The position numbers were made by a program, and so were the translations under genes. Below the pieces are notes generated by a model, which saw nothing but the letters and a program-made list of their open reading frames with translations, was not told where the DNA came from and ran no database searches. Of a stretch of DNA of 14,123 bases, positions 1-9,079 are shown piece by piece; position 1 is the stretch's first letter; every line of letters begins with the position of its first letter. The stretch is from positions 1 through 14,123 of the forward strand of contig JSYX01000760.1 in assembly GCA_000787465.1 (NCBI GenBank), written 5' to 3'. The DNA comes from Thermomucor indicae-seudaticae (lineage: Eukaryota > Mucoromycota > Mucoromycetes > Mucorales > Lichtheimiaceae).

Positions 1-23
1 TTGAAAACGATCAATATGCGAGC
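1..23 (+). repeat. Left copy of a perfect 23-bp terminal inverted repeat
   Basis: The first 23 bases are identical to the reverse complement of the last 23 bases. The identity stops exactly at base 23: the next bases are atctggg here and gtccatt in the reverse complement of the right end. No transposase lies inside the window. The repeat may be a real element end, or the edge of a transposon lying outside on each side. Confidence 0.9.
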
Positions 24-128
24 ATCTGGGTTCAAATCGAAGCATGGGCATTTTGTTTTGTTATTTCTTTTTGATCTGCGTGCGGTTTTGCTCGATCAAA
101 TCCCTTTATACTGGAAAAGCAGGTTTTT

Positions 129-1666
129 TGGACAACAATGGTACCTATCTGGCGCAAAGTTGCACCGACTGAGCGCGGTCGTCTGATCAATAGGCTCGCT
201 GACTTGATGGAGCGTGACAAGGAGGACCTGGCGACGCTGGATGCTTTGGATAACGACAAGTCCTTTGTGGTTGCTCGTGACGTGGATCTTATAGATTTCA
301 TCGCATGCTACCAGTACTTTGCCGGCTGGGCCGACAAGATTCATGGCAAGACAATCGATACGATCTTTGACAAGGTTTGCTATACACGTCACGAACCCCT
401 CGGCATTGTTGGTGCAGTCATCCCATGGGTAAGAAAAACGTGAAGCCATGGATATAATGCGCGCCAACGTTATCAATCAAATAGAATTATCCAACCATGA
501 TGGCCGCTTGGAAGTTTGCACCGGCCTTGGCAGCTGCCAACTGCAGAAAAGTTTCGGCATTCGCCGCCGTTTATTTCCTTGGTTATTGATTAGCGGGCCG
601 CTAGTTGTCATGAAAACCTCTGATATTACGCCGTTGCTAGCCTACAAATTTGCATCAAAGAAGCCGGATTCCCTCCCGTAAGTTATTTGTTCAAAGTAAG
701 AAAGAAATTTTTGAAATAGAGGAATATCATCCGTGTTGTATCAACGTAGGCCGTTGTCAATATCATCCCAGGCTACGGTCACACAACCGGTGCCTATCTC
801 TCGAGTCACTGTGGCGTGAGCAAGATGGCCTTTACGGGATTGACTGTGACCGGTCGCAAGATCATGGAGGCCTCGTCTTCCAGTAACCTTAAAGAGCTTC
901 AACTGGAGCTAGGCGGCAAGTCAGCTCAAATTGTGTGCGCAGACGCCGACCTCAAACAAGCGGCTGAGTGGGCATGCGGCGCCATTTTTAACAACCACGG
1001 CCAGAGCTGCAACGCAGGCTCGCGTATCCTCGTCCATGAATCCGTCCCCGACAAGTTTGTCGAACTTTTTATCGAGCATGCAAAGAAGATGATCAAGATT
1101 GGCGATCCATTTGACCCAGATACTTTCCAGGGGCCGCAAATCAGCAAGGCTCAATTCGACAAGATCATGGGATATATCGAAATCAGCAAGAAGGATGGAG
1201 CCAAGGTCAGTTACGGAGGCAAGCGCTGGGGTACCAAGGGCTACTATGTTGAGCCCACGGTCTTCATTGGATGCAAGAACAGTATGCGCATTATGCGCGA
1301 AGAAATTTTCGGCCCCGTTGTTGCTATGGCGACGTCCAAGACGATTGACGAAGCTATTGAGATTGCCAACGACTCTGACTATGACTTAGCTGGTGGTGTG
1401 TTCACGCAGGATCTCTACACAGCCATGAAGGTGGTGAATGAGGTCAAGACTGGCACGATGTGGGTGAACTGCTTTGACGATTTGATCAGTCAACTCCATT
1501 TGGAGGTTACAAGCAATCAGGCTTCGGCAAAGAACTAGGAAAGTATGCTCTGCAAGAGTACACTCAACTCAAAGTTGTAAAGATCCTCTTACCGCCAAAA
1601 TCTAAAAATCCAAAACCGTGTATTCTTTTTCCTGGTATTCGCTTGGTGAAGGAAAACGTTGGCTGA
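129..1666 (+). pseudogene. Decayed NAD(P)-dependent aldehyde dehydrogenase, N-terminally truncated and frameshifted
   Basis: Homology to class 1/2 aldehyde dehydrogenases, which oxidise aldehydes to acids, starts at about 150 (WRKVAPTERGRL). The first 50 or so residues expected of the family are absent. An intron at 429-484 still splices in phase after AVIPW into NYPTMMAAW. After AANC (ending at 544), 59 bases intervene before VVMKTSD resumes at 604 in another frame; this is either an insertion or an intron that lost its donor. A small deletion near 655 removes residues and shifts frame again before EAGFPP. The intron at 678-749 is intact. From 750 the frame is open through the catalytic Glu (LELGGKSA) and Cys (GQSCNAGSR) up to NCFDD near 1480. 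There a net one-base loss shifts the frame, and [23 protein letters not shown] continues from 1499 (shown in two parts: [23 protein letters not shown]). The usual stop after KVVKIL is gone and the frame runs to TGA at 1664-1666. At least three lesions make a working enzyme unlikely, although sequencing error could explain single-base shifts. Confidence 0.85.
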
Positions 1667-1838
1667 ACGTTTATCCGAACTTCTCACTTCACATGCGAGC
1701 ATGATACGTCATCACTTTCAAGCAACGGCAACGGCCGGGAACAACCAGACTTGCATTTTGAGCGCGGGGTAGAACTTTTGGCCGCTTGTTTATCCTTTCG
1801 TCACTTATAGAACTCCCCACTCTTTATTACTGAGGAAC

Positions 1839-2513
1839 ATGTCGCTTCGTCTCGCTACTCCAGCCATTCGCTCTACGGCTCGTCTCCTGACCCGTCAGCA
1901 ACCCATGGGTCTTGTAAAGATTCACTCGTGTAAGCACCTCCCTAGATGAACATGATACAATACAAGAAAGCGGAATGCATTTATTCAACGCGGCTAATTC
2001 TCATTAATAAACAAGCCGTTGCTGCAAAGAACACGGCTACTACAGCTGACCGAAAGGTAGACCGTCTTCACGGTTCTTACCACTGGAACTTTGAACGCGC
2101 TGTCTCTGCTGCACTTGTTCCCTTGATCGGTGCTCAGCTCACTTATGGCGCCTCCCCTGTCCTGGATACGCTGCTTGGTGTCCTTGTTCCTATTCACGTC
2201 CACATTGGTAAATTGTTATGCATCATTTGTGCAAAGTCCATTCTAATTGAGGGACTATTTTATAGGTTTTGATGCTTGCATTACTGGTATGGAGACACAC
2301 TAACTGACCACCACGGAAGGTATCGAATTGTGGCGATAACCCATATATATCATTTTGTTAGACTACTTTAACAGCCGCAAAGCACCCATTCTCAATAAGG
2401 TGATGATGGCTACGCTGTACGCCAGCACCGCTGGTGTCCTCGTTGGCTGCTACCAGTTCAACACGAGCGACATTGGATTGACCGAACTGTTGGCTCGTGT
2501 CTGGACTGCCTAA
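1839..2513 (+). CDS. SDH4: Succinate dehydrogenase membrane anchor subunit (CybS, complex II)
   Basis: This is the small membrane anchor of mitochondrial complex II, which helps bind haem b and ubiquinone in the inner membrane. Exons 1839-1929, 2016-2207, 2266-2286 and 2362-2513 join in phase to 151 residues, normal for CybS. Residues 1-30 (MSLRLATPAIRSTARLL and onward) are Arg/Ser-rich without acids, as expected of a mitochondrial presequence. Three hydrophobic segments follow, at roughly 60-75, 80-95 and 113-128. The family signature HVHIGFDACITDYF sits at about 91-104. It carries the His expected to ligate haem and the Asp-Tyr pair expected at the quinone site, and it is split across exons 2-4; exon 3 is only 21 nt. 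All three introns are GT-AG (donors gtaagc, gtaaat, gtatgg). It is intact, unlike the ALDH relic upstream, and convergent with the cytidylyltransferase gene. The start is the first ATG (aacATGtcg) ahead of the presequence. Confidence 0.93.
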
Positions 2514-2573
2514 ACTTAGAAAGGAGAGAGCAATGAAAAGAATACGCCGGTGTGCATTCTGTGTGTGCGTGGA

Positions 2574-2579
2574 AATAAA
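2574..2579 (+). terminator. Poly(A) signal AATAAA for SDH4
   Basis: A canonical AATAAA lies 61 nt after the SDH4 stop codon. This position suits 3' end formation before the convergent cytidylyltransferase gene. It is assigned from motif and spacing only. Confidence 0.55.
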
Positions 2580-2615
2580 CTCATGTGCGAATTGAACTGA
2601 TGGGCGAGGAGAGTC

Positions 2616-2629
2616 TATATATATATATA
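2616..2629. repeat. (TA)7 microsatellite
   Basis: Seven uninterrupted TA units lie between the 3' ends of the convergent SDH4 and cytidylyltransferase genes. It is probably length-polymorphic. No coding role is seen. Confidence 0.9.
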
Positions 2630-2771
2630 CTTCTACATTCAATGTCGTCTAATACATCCAATGTAAGCTGGTAGTGGTTTGCATCGTATATATGGCACAT
2701 AGTATGAAGAAGGAAATAGTAGGTATCCAAAGCGAGCGACAGGGGAAAATTCTTGGTTCAGAGGCATAATA

Positions 2772-4090
2772 TCAGTTGCGAGATTCTATATCAGAGTTGT
2801 TCTTGCTGCTGCTGCTACTCTCATCGTTTTGGCTGCTGCCGTTACTATTGGTGGCCGTACTCTTTGTTCCATTGGCACGTTTTTCGTCTGTGACACGTTT
2901 ACGCTTTCGAAGAAACCGCTCCTGCAAGGGTAAAGAAAGTTGTGAGCAGCGTCTATCGTCAACGGGAGTCTATGGTTTATATAGACTTTACCACAACCGT
3001 TTCTGCTCCAAACATGGCGGCGAAATTTCTGATAATATCATGACTTTGACTTTCCCAATTCTCCAAATGGTCAAGGACGGCAGTTTTGATGTGTCTTCGA
3101 AGGTCTTCAATGGACTTCTTCGTCTTAATTTCGCGCTCCTAGTAATAATAAATTAATCGACGGAATGATGTGGCGGTTGACGGCGGCTTTACCTTCAAAA
3201 ATGAGATATTGAGTTCTTTAGCACTAACACCTCGCTCCAGGTTACGGCGAAGGTATGCATCGTAATCACGGACAATGCGAGTGATCAAGTCCGAAGTGGA
3301 TATTCCGTCTGTTCTCTGAGTCGGCAAGAATTTGCCTTGTGCCTTGACAAACGCGTAGACATCGCCGGACTCCGAAGACTTGTAGGGCTCTGCGTCATGT
3401 GCAACATAATCGATCTGATGTTGGTCGATAAACTCTTGGGTCACGATCCACGGTGCATCCTCAATCACCTCGTCAACCCATCGACAATGTCGCACAGACT
3501 CATATCGTTCGCGCTCGTTCATCACCGTTTTACCCTTTCGTTTGTGCGTCTCCGCATCATTACAGACTATATACATGAGATCGATCAGTGACCAAGCTAA
3601 ATAGATTAATAGCTGAAGGAACGTACCGCCCACAAGCAGATACACTTCAGGAAAGGCCTTTTTGGCTTGCTCAAGCGCCTTTGCATGACCAAAATGGAAC
3701 ATATCGTAGATCCCTAATCAATAGTCGAATCATCAACAGCCCTGTCTTTATTTGCCGATAAACCCCTCTCCCTTGTTTTTACCATCACAATAGATACGAA
3801 CGGGACGTCCCACGGGCGGCTAAATGTTCGGGTTCAGTTTGCTTTATAACAAAAAGAGCCAGAACAAGGAAAGAGAGCCTTTACCTCGTTGACTTTAAAA
3901 TCGTAACCCTGACTCAAGGACGACGAAATGGACATTGTACTATTTTGCGATTCCTCCTCGCGAGTTTCACTGACTCCATTGCTAAGCTTTGCACGTTTGC
4001 TGACGGGGGAGGTTGGAGAAGGAATGACGTGCTCTACCGACTGTTGTTAAAGCTTGTATATATGGAAAGCCAAATGCGAACGTTACCCAT
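2772..4090 (-). CDS. PCT1: Choline-phosphate cytidylyltransferase (CDP-choline pathway)
   Basis: It makes CDP-choline from CTP and phosphocholine, the usual rate-limiting step of the Kennedy pathway to phosphatidylcholine. Seven exons on the minus strand (4090-4087, 4033-3885, 3819-3783, 3713-3627, 3566-3193, 3138-2992, 2921-2772) join in phase to 315 residues. The cytidylyltransferase fold spans about 55-195. It has [13 protein letters not shown] at the start, the nucleotide-binding HFGH at 70-73, [15 protein letters not shown], and RTDGISTS at 177-184. Residues 1-50 are a Ser/Pro-rich tail containing KRAK, a possible nuclear signal. After the catalytic core, [19 protein letters not shown] begins the amphipathic helical region that binds membranes in this family; a Lys/Arg then Ser/Asn-rich tail ends it. 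The first coding exon is only ATGG; splicing at 4086/4034 restores a clean frame ([13 protein letters not shown]). A simpler alternative is Met35 at 3935. Introns are GT-AG. Choline rather than ethanolamine specificity is inferred from the single catalytic domain. Confidence 0.92.
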
Positions 4091-4966
4091 ATTTTCTGAA
4101 ACGGTTTTTTTTTCTCTTTTTTTTTTTCAGAACGAAATAGGAAGAAAAGAAGAAGCTCGCAGAAACAATCGGGTTCTGATGGGTTTCTCTTTGAACGGGC
4201 ACTTTTTTTTCCAATTCCGAATCATAAGGCACCAGACAAATGCATTGGGTCAAAAGAAATCATAGGTCTGAAACGCCCTTTATCGTGCAGCGTTCCACAG
4301 CATGTCTCTCCTCATTTGTCTCCTCTTTTCCCATCGCGTTGTTGACATATTTAAAGGACGCGATGGTTACCGTTTTTTTCCTGCTCTTCAAACTTTGTAT
4401 CACATGGAATCCAGGTCCTGCGAAATAAGCACAGGATTGTCAACAGATGATGCACGGGCCCATAAATGGTAACAAGGGACAGTTGAGATCTGATGGTAAA
4501 AAACCATAATATCATACGCGCATTCAATCATGTCTTTCACATGCTTTACTTTCGGGTAGCTCCAAACATTGGCTATAATCTCAAAACGGTATGTGAACGA
4601 GTATTACCTGGACGAAATTGTCTGCTAGTGGCAGCACTCCCAACTGCCCTTAATGTAAGCTCGAAATCTTGGTCCCTGGGGACTTTACTCTCGCCGTCGC
4701 TCGAGGCTTGGCTGTTCATAAGACGCTTCGGCTGCTGTTAACCCTCTTCCTGTCCGCTATTAATTAAGGACGTATAAGACCAATAGGCGATAGACGTTGT
4801 TAGCCAAAACATTGCGAGACAGCTCTAAACGAGAAAGCTGTCCAAAGAGTGCAAAAAACGAAGAAGCTCATTAGACCTTCTCGACATATTAGGCAATGTC
4901 TCTGGGTTCACTTACGGTCCTATTCGTGATAAAAGCACGGTCCTTTTCAACGGTCATCATGCAGAC

Positions 4967-4992
4967 GGCTGGGGAAGTCTCCCCTTACAGCC
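4967..4992. other. Bulged hairpin in the gene-free stretch
   Basis: GGCTG (4967-4971) pairs with CAGCC (4988-4992), and GGGA (4972-4975) pairs with TCCC (4980-4983). This leaves an AGTC loop and a four-base CTTA bulge on the 3' side. The arms are GC-rich in AT-richer surroundings. It could belong to an RNA or be chance. Confidence 0.35.
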
Positions 4993-5224
4993 CGGGAAAA
5001 AAAATCTGCACAGAAGCTGCCCAGGTTCGGCACAGAATCTCCGTCGAACTGTTGTAATGGAAATTGTGTGCAACTGCCTGATGTCTATTACGTACGTCGC
5101 TAACTACTGGCTCAAGTGTGTGCGCCTTTTCTGCCGTACACAATAGTCGACTTGGAGCAAAATCCGGGCTTTATGCTCGATTCTTTCTCCCAGCGATGCT
5201 TTTATTTCACATTGCCATGCTCTA

Positions 5225-5246
5225 GAGTCAGATTTTGGACTGACTC
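5225..5246. other. 7-bp inverted repeat (GAGTCAG/CTGACTC)
   Basis: Arms at 5225-5231 and 5240-5246 are perfect complements around an eight-base spacer. The half-site GAGTCA resembles an AP-1/Gcn4-type core, but no adjacent promoter is evident. Function is unknown. Confidence 0.25.
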
Positions 5247-5999
5247 GTATGTACCCTGTTCGGATCACTGATTGTAGGTTTCTTTATAAAGTTTATACTA
5301 TTGTAGTTGATTTCAAATCGCTAATGATTAGCAGTTTCTACTTTGTGTATGACCTGCCATGTGTCTTGACAGTGCAAGCACCTTATTGAGACCGACCGTC
5401 CAGAAGACTCCTGAATTGGACGCCATATTCATAACCTGGAGACATGATCTATCGTTAAATCCAAACCAATAAGAACGTCATTTATGGCTCTGCTTTGAGT
5501 GTCTCGACTTTTCGAGCATTATGTTTCTGAGCATGTCCAGCTTTCAGTTACTCTCGGGCTCTAGGGTATAGGGAAACCCAAGGCATTTAAAGCGCCGCTT
5601 CAAATACATTAAACATCCTTCATGCGTGGACGATATCCGTGCCCTGGACTGTTGCGCTGCCTGAGTGGGTCATCTTGTGTACGCAAATTTATGTGATGAA
5701 GCAAATCTACGTAAGTACGGCCAGAAAATAATGCGCTCAGTCTTATAAATAAGCTATAGCAAAAAGCAATTTGCAAACATCATTCTATTGGAACGCCATT
5801 TTGTTTTGCGTTCTGCTTAACCTCGATGAAGTTCTACAGAGCAGCACAATCTTCTCACAATTGGCTCTTCAATATTTTGGCGGCCACGCGTAAGACGTCC
5901 TTGACTCTGATTGCTAGTTTTCCCTGCCAGCAATTCTAGTAATCAGCTCCCGGGAGATATATTTTCGTGCTGTAGTTCGCAACCTAGTTGGCTTGACCG

Positions 6000-6017
6000 G
6001 TCCTCCCAATGGAGGAC
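6000..6017. other. Perfect 7-bp hairpin with a 4-base loop
   Basis: GTCCTCC, CAAT and GGAGGAC form a compact stem-loop inside the gene-free stretch. It is not followed by a T-run in the manner of a bacterial terminator, and no flanking gene uses it. Chance is possible. Confidence 0.3.
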
Positions 6018-6806
6018 ATTCTGCAGCTTCGCTTCAGAAAATGCCTGGACTTTATAACGACGGCTTTTATTAATGCAATGATAAAAGTGAGCCGCTAACT
6101 TCTGACTTGGACATAAAACGGATGTGTATATCGGTCTAGATTCCTCTTTTCAGGGGATGTGGACTACCTATAATGCTTTAAAGTCAGGAGGCACACTGGT
6201 AAGATTTAAGCCAACTTGTACCATAGGCTTTTGGCACCAATCTTCGTGTAATGTTTGCTTAGTGGGCGCTAACGTGGCCTGTTTGCAGCTGCCGTGTACG
6301 CTAACGACCATGAGCATAGAGGAAAGCGTTGTACCTGTCTTCTTGCGAACATATTGGAACAGTTACCTTACTATGAACAATCGCAAAATTTGTTCGTAAC
6401 CGAAGATGCAGATATGCTTTATACACCAGTGTCACCCAGTCAAAAAGCATAAGAAGCTTTGTGTTTGCGCTTTCTATTATCTCACTTGAAGGAGTTCCTT
6501 TTGGCAAACTGGTCTGCTGAGAAGACCTCTTCCCGTGGTCCTGAAATTATTACCTTATTAATCTGAATACATTTGCGGTTCATCCTAGTCCAGAGGGTTG
6601 AGATGCACGGACATGGAAGCTGAACTCCAGTTCTATTCAGTGATCACTAGCTCGAGTGCTTACTGTATGTGGTCCCTGATTCGCTTTTCGCGCTACTTTT
6701 AATCAAGCTGGCCAATGTTCAAAAGACATTCTGGTCTCAAGAGTATTCTGTGCCAAGAGTATGTGATCTTGTGCTTCAAAGCTTTAATAAATCTGAATCT
6801 TATCAC

Positions 6807-6975
6807 ATGATGGAATGTCCCCCCCCTCCCTTGGACTTAATCGGCGACGATAAGGGTAACCGGTCAATGCCTCCGTCGGTAGCGGCTGCCCATACAGGGT
6901 AAGCTCTATGATTGCTTAAAACAAAGTGATACAATAATCTGTAGGAAAAAAGGAAGTAGAACAAGAATACTGTAA
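6807..6975 (+). CDS. Possible two-exon microprotein, unrecognised
   Basis: I do not recognise this protein. ATG ATG GAA at 6807 opens a frame to 6898. It is followed by a strong donor (CAGG|gtaagc), a 46-nt intron with a plausible branch site (gcttaaaac) and acceptor (ctgtag) ending at 6944, and a second exon ending in TAA at 6973-6975. Spliced, it reads as 40 residues. A Pro run (ECPPPPLDLIGDD) leads to a charged middle and ends KKGSRTRIL. Low hydrophobicity and a basic tail suggest a small soluble or RNA-binding protein, which is only a guess. The open frame extends upstream to 6669 without another ATG, so this could instead be the 3' end of a longer gene. It lies convergent to the PLC-like gene, about 180 bp from that gene's stop. 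Chance cannot be excluded. Confidence 0.3.
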
Positions 6976-7152
6976 ACCTGTATAGTGGCGGCCAAAACGT
7001 CTGTTCTTGGCAATCATCGGAGTACTGAGGGTCCGAAACACGCGTGGAAATGTTTGAGAACAATGAGTACGTCTCATAGCAATGGCCCACAAATATAGAA
7101 GACTTTTTCTTTCTTTTTGTACAGGTTGTCTGCAGGAAAGAAATTCTAGATG

Positions 7153-8272
7153 TTAAAAAAGCAACTGCCAAAGGAAGAACCAGAAGATCGACGTCGCGAT
7201 TGCCGTAGTGAAAGACAATGATGATAATGATGTTGCGCCAGAGTTTGTGTTGCTGCCGCCGGTTGAGGTTGATTGTTGGTCACATTGAAGTACGGTAGAA
7301 TTGTTGTAAGTGACATTGTTGAGAGCGGCGGCAATTTGGAGTGTGTCACCCTTATTGTAAAAGTCGACCTCCAGAAAGTTGGGTTGTCGTCCAAAGGTCT
7401 GTTTGCATTCGTCGGCCTGGACCAGAAGCGACGAGTCGGAATTCGTTACATTGGCCGAGCCCTGCTGCGGGATCTGGATGGTTGTCTTGCCAATCGTGAT
7501 ATTGCCGTACAAAAAGTGATTCATGACGTACATCATTTGGCTGGGGTTATTCGAAGGGTTCTGGGGTCGGTCAATGACGCAGCTGAAATCCGATTCTTTG
7601 CTGTTGTCATACGGTGTCTCGAACACATAGTCGAATTCGGACATGATCCTATGTACATTGCATGTGTTATTAGTCTTTCCCTTATTCGGGAAAACCGGAT
7701 TCACCGTACCAAGGCACCGTAGATTGGTCAGCATTCACATCCAGAAAGTTAATCACTCGCTTTCCGGAAGCAATCAGCTCTTGTAAGGTAGGCCAGCTCA
7801 GGTTGCCCTGAGGCTGGGCATATGAATAATCGGCAAGTCCACTCTGCTGATAGGCGTTCGCAAAGTCAGAAGCGTAAAAATCGCCGTACGGATTGTTCCA
7901 CATGATGGTCAGGACTTCGTTCGGGTTGTTCTTGACCCAATTGGTGATGCTTGAGAGAGTATCGGTCGCGGGACCTGCATTCAAGATGCTGCAGGATGTG
8001 TGACACAGATAAATGGTCGAGTCCGATGAATTGGCCTTTACTGCAGACAGTTTCAAACCCCTGACACCATCCGCAAGCTGAGATGTGATGGAGCATTGTT
8101 GGTTAGCGGCAGCGTTGGCAGTGTAAGCGTAAGAGTTGTGTGTCAAAACGTAAGTCAGTTCGTTGTAAGGCTTGTTGCAGAACTCGCTGTATCCGTTGCA
8201 TTGCTGTTGCGCCGACGCTAATACTGCTAATGAACCAGCAAAAATGCTACTCAAAAGCAGACGTGAAAGCAT
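7153..8272 (-). CDS. Secreted PLC-X-like phosphodiesterase, probably GPI-anchored
   Basis: This belongs to the PLC-like phosphodiesterase (TIM-barrel, PI-PLC X-type) family found outside fungal cells; the substrate of such proteins is generally unproven. Exon 8272-7710 joins exon 7648-7153 through an intron with a gtacgg donor and catag acceptor. The splice restores VPW then IMSEFDYVFETPYDN in frame, giving 352 residues. Residues 1-21 are a signal peptide ending LAVLASA before QQQ. Catalytic-type residues are visible: His45 in VLTHNSY, Arg71 in DGVRGLKL and His91 in LCHTSC. NFLDVNADQS and FLEVDFYNKGD match later barrel strands. The C-terminal 40 residues are Ser/Thr/Gly-rich and end in a hydrophobic run (IFWFFLWQLLF), as expected for GPI attachment. 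Several N-x-S/T sites fit a secreted glycoprotein. An upstream TTG at 8323 is in frame, but ATG 8272 gives the proper signal peptide. A GPI-anchored surface enzyme is the best call. Confidence 0.87.
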
Positions 8273-9079
8273 GGTGAAAAGGAAGCTGGAGTGAACGGAA
8301 GAGGAAGTGAAAGTAAACAACAAGATGTCCTAAATTTTTGGTCGAGAAGAAAAGCTATTTAAAATTTCAAGACCACGAGCGATAACTATTTTTGGTCTGA
8401 GAGAGAGGCGGGAAAAAAAACTTGCAGTCTTTTAAGGCAAGTGCGAATCCTGGAAACATGGTAGAAATTCAATGCGCCAATTCAGCAGAAGTTCATAATC
8501 AAGGCATGATGGAAATGTATATTTGATTATCCCGCTACATGATTTTAATGAGAACTGCGGATGCCCTCGGTCCCACTTGATACCCAGTCTAGTGTCTCGG
8601 TTCACCGTCGTCATGGCCCTTCATTAATAACCATGGTAGCAGAAATTATATCGGGTCGATCTTCTCGCGAGGTGTTACGCGACCCAGAGGCACGCTATCG
8701 GTTTGCCTTTAGCATACGGTTTCCCTGTGGCATAATAAAGCGTGGGTTGCACAAGCGCTATTATATATGGCTGTCATTCGAGGCAAAATGCCTTCAAGAT
8801 GGCTTCCGCTTCCGGCGCTTGTCATGTTTGTATCGCAAATCACTCTCTTTTTGGTCACCGTATCACAATCTTCTTATAAGGTACAAACATGCCATGTTGT
8901 CGAGCCTTCTTCCTTTCCCCCACCCCTCTTGTCCCCTCTTACTTGACTCCTCTGATCGGCCCCCGCATTTCGTTTCTTTTGTACTGAAACTCCCCCCTTT
9001 ATCTCTGAATATTTCTTTGTGGTAGCGTCTCAAGCTCTGGATCCTTTTGTACTCTTTTCTTCCTAATTGGCATGTCATA
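8273..9079. promoter_or_regulatory. Divergent promoter region between the PLC-like and CH-kinase genes
   Basis: About 800 bp separate two genes that point away from each other. The right part carries a long C/T-rich tract on the plus strand (about 8905-9015, with ccccca, cccctctt and ccccccttt runs) just ahead of the kinase start, typical of fungal promoters. The left part holds AT-rich stretches (tatttaaaatttc near 8355) that could serve the PLC-like gene. Open frames here (8561-9025 plus, 8432-8614 minus) show no recognisable protein. Confidence 0.5.

Larger units (their letters stand above)
4091..6806. other. 2.7-kb stretch without a recognisable gene
   Basis: The first part is the promoter and 5' leader of the minus-strand cytidylyltransferase gene, with a long T-rich run on the plus strand at 4111-4131. 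Beyond about 4300, stops are frequent in all frames. The longest open frames (4493-4741 and 6124-6399 on plus) show no domain, repeat or codon pattern I recognise. I found no tRNA box pair, 5S or spliceosomal RNA motif, transposase motif or long repeat by eye. Small hairpins are listed separately. A decayed gene or mobile element, or an unrecognised non-coding RNA, could be hidden here. Confidence 0.6.

Noticed and set aside
28..42. gggttcaaatcgaag resembles a tRNA B box
   Set aside because: Only about 30 bases lie before it and no acceptor stem or A box can be placed.
16..1700. A 10-base string (atgcgagcat) occurs both next to the left repeat (16-25) and at 1692-1701
   Set aside because: Ten bases shared once within 14 kb is close to chance and does not extend. 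It is not counted as another copy of the terminal repeat.
2776..3156. Plus-strand 126-codon open frame with a Leu-rich start
   Set aside because: It lies opposite the Ser-repeat tail and later exons of the cytidylyltransferase gene. The Leu run is the reverse of AGC Ser codons.
4493..4741. 82-codon plus-strand open frame in the empty stretch
   Set aside because: No domain, no good start context and no conservation evidence. Its length is not unusual for random DNA.
6124..6399. 91-codon plus-strand open frame with many Cys residues
   Set aside because: There is no signal peptide, no regular Cys spacing and no family I recognise. It is likely a random open frame.
7273..7722. Plus-strand 149-codon open frame
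   Set aside because: It is the mirror of the second exon of the PLC-like gene, which has clear family motifs on the minus strand.
8561..9025. Plus-strand 154-codon open frame ahead of the kinase
   Set aside because: It is rich in Arg, Ser and Phe from C/T-rich promoter DNA, with no domain and no splice link to the CH exons.
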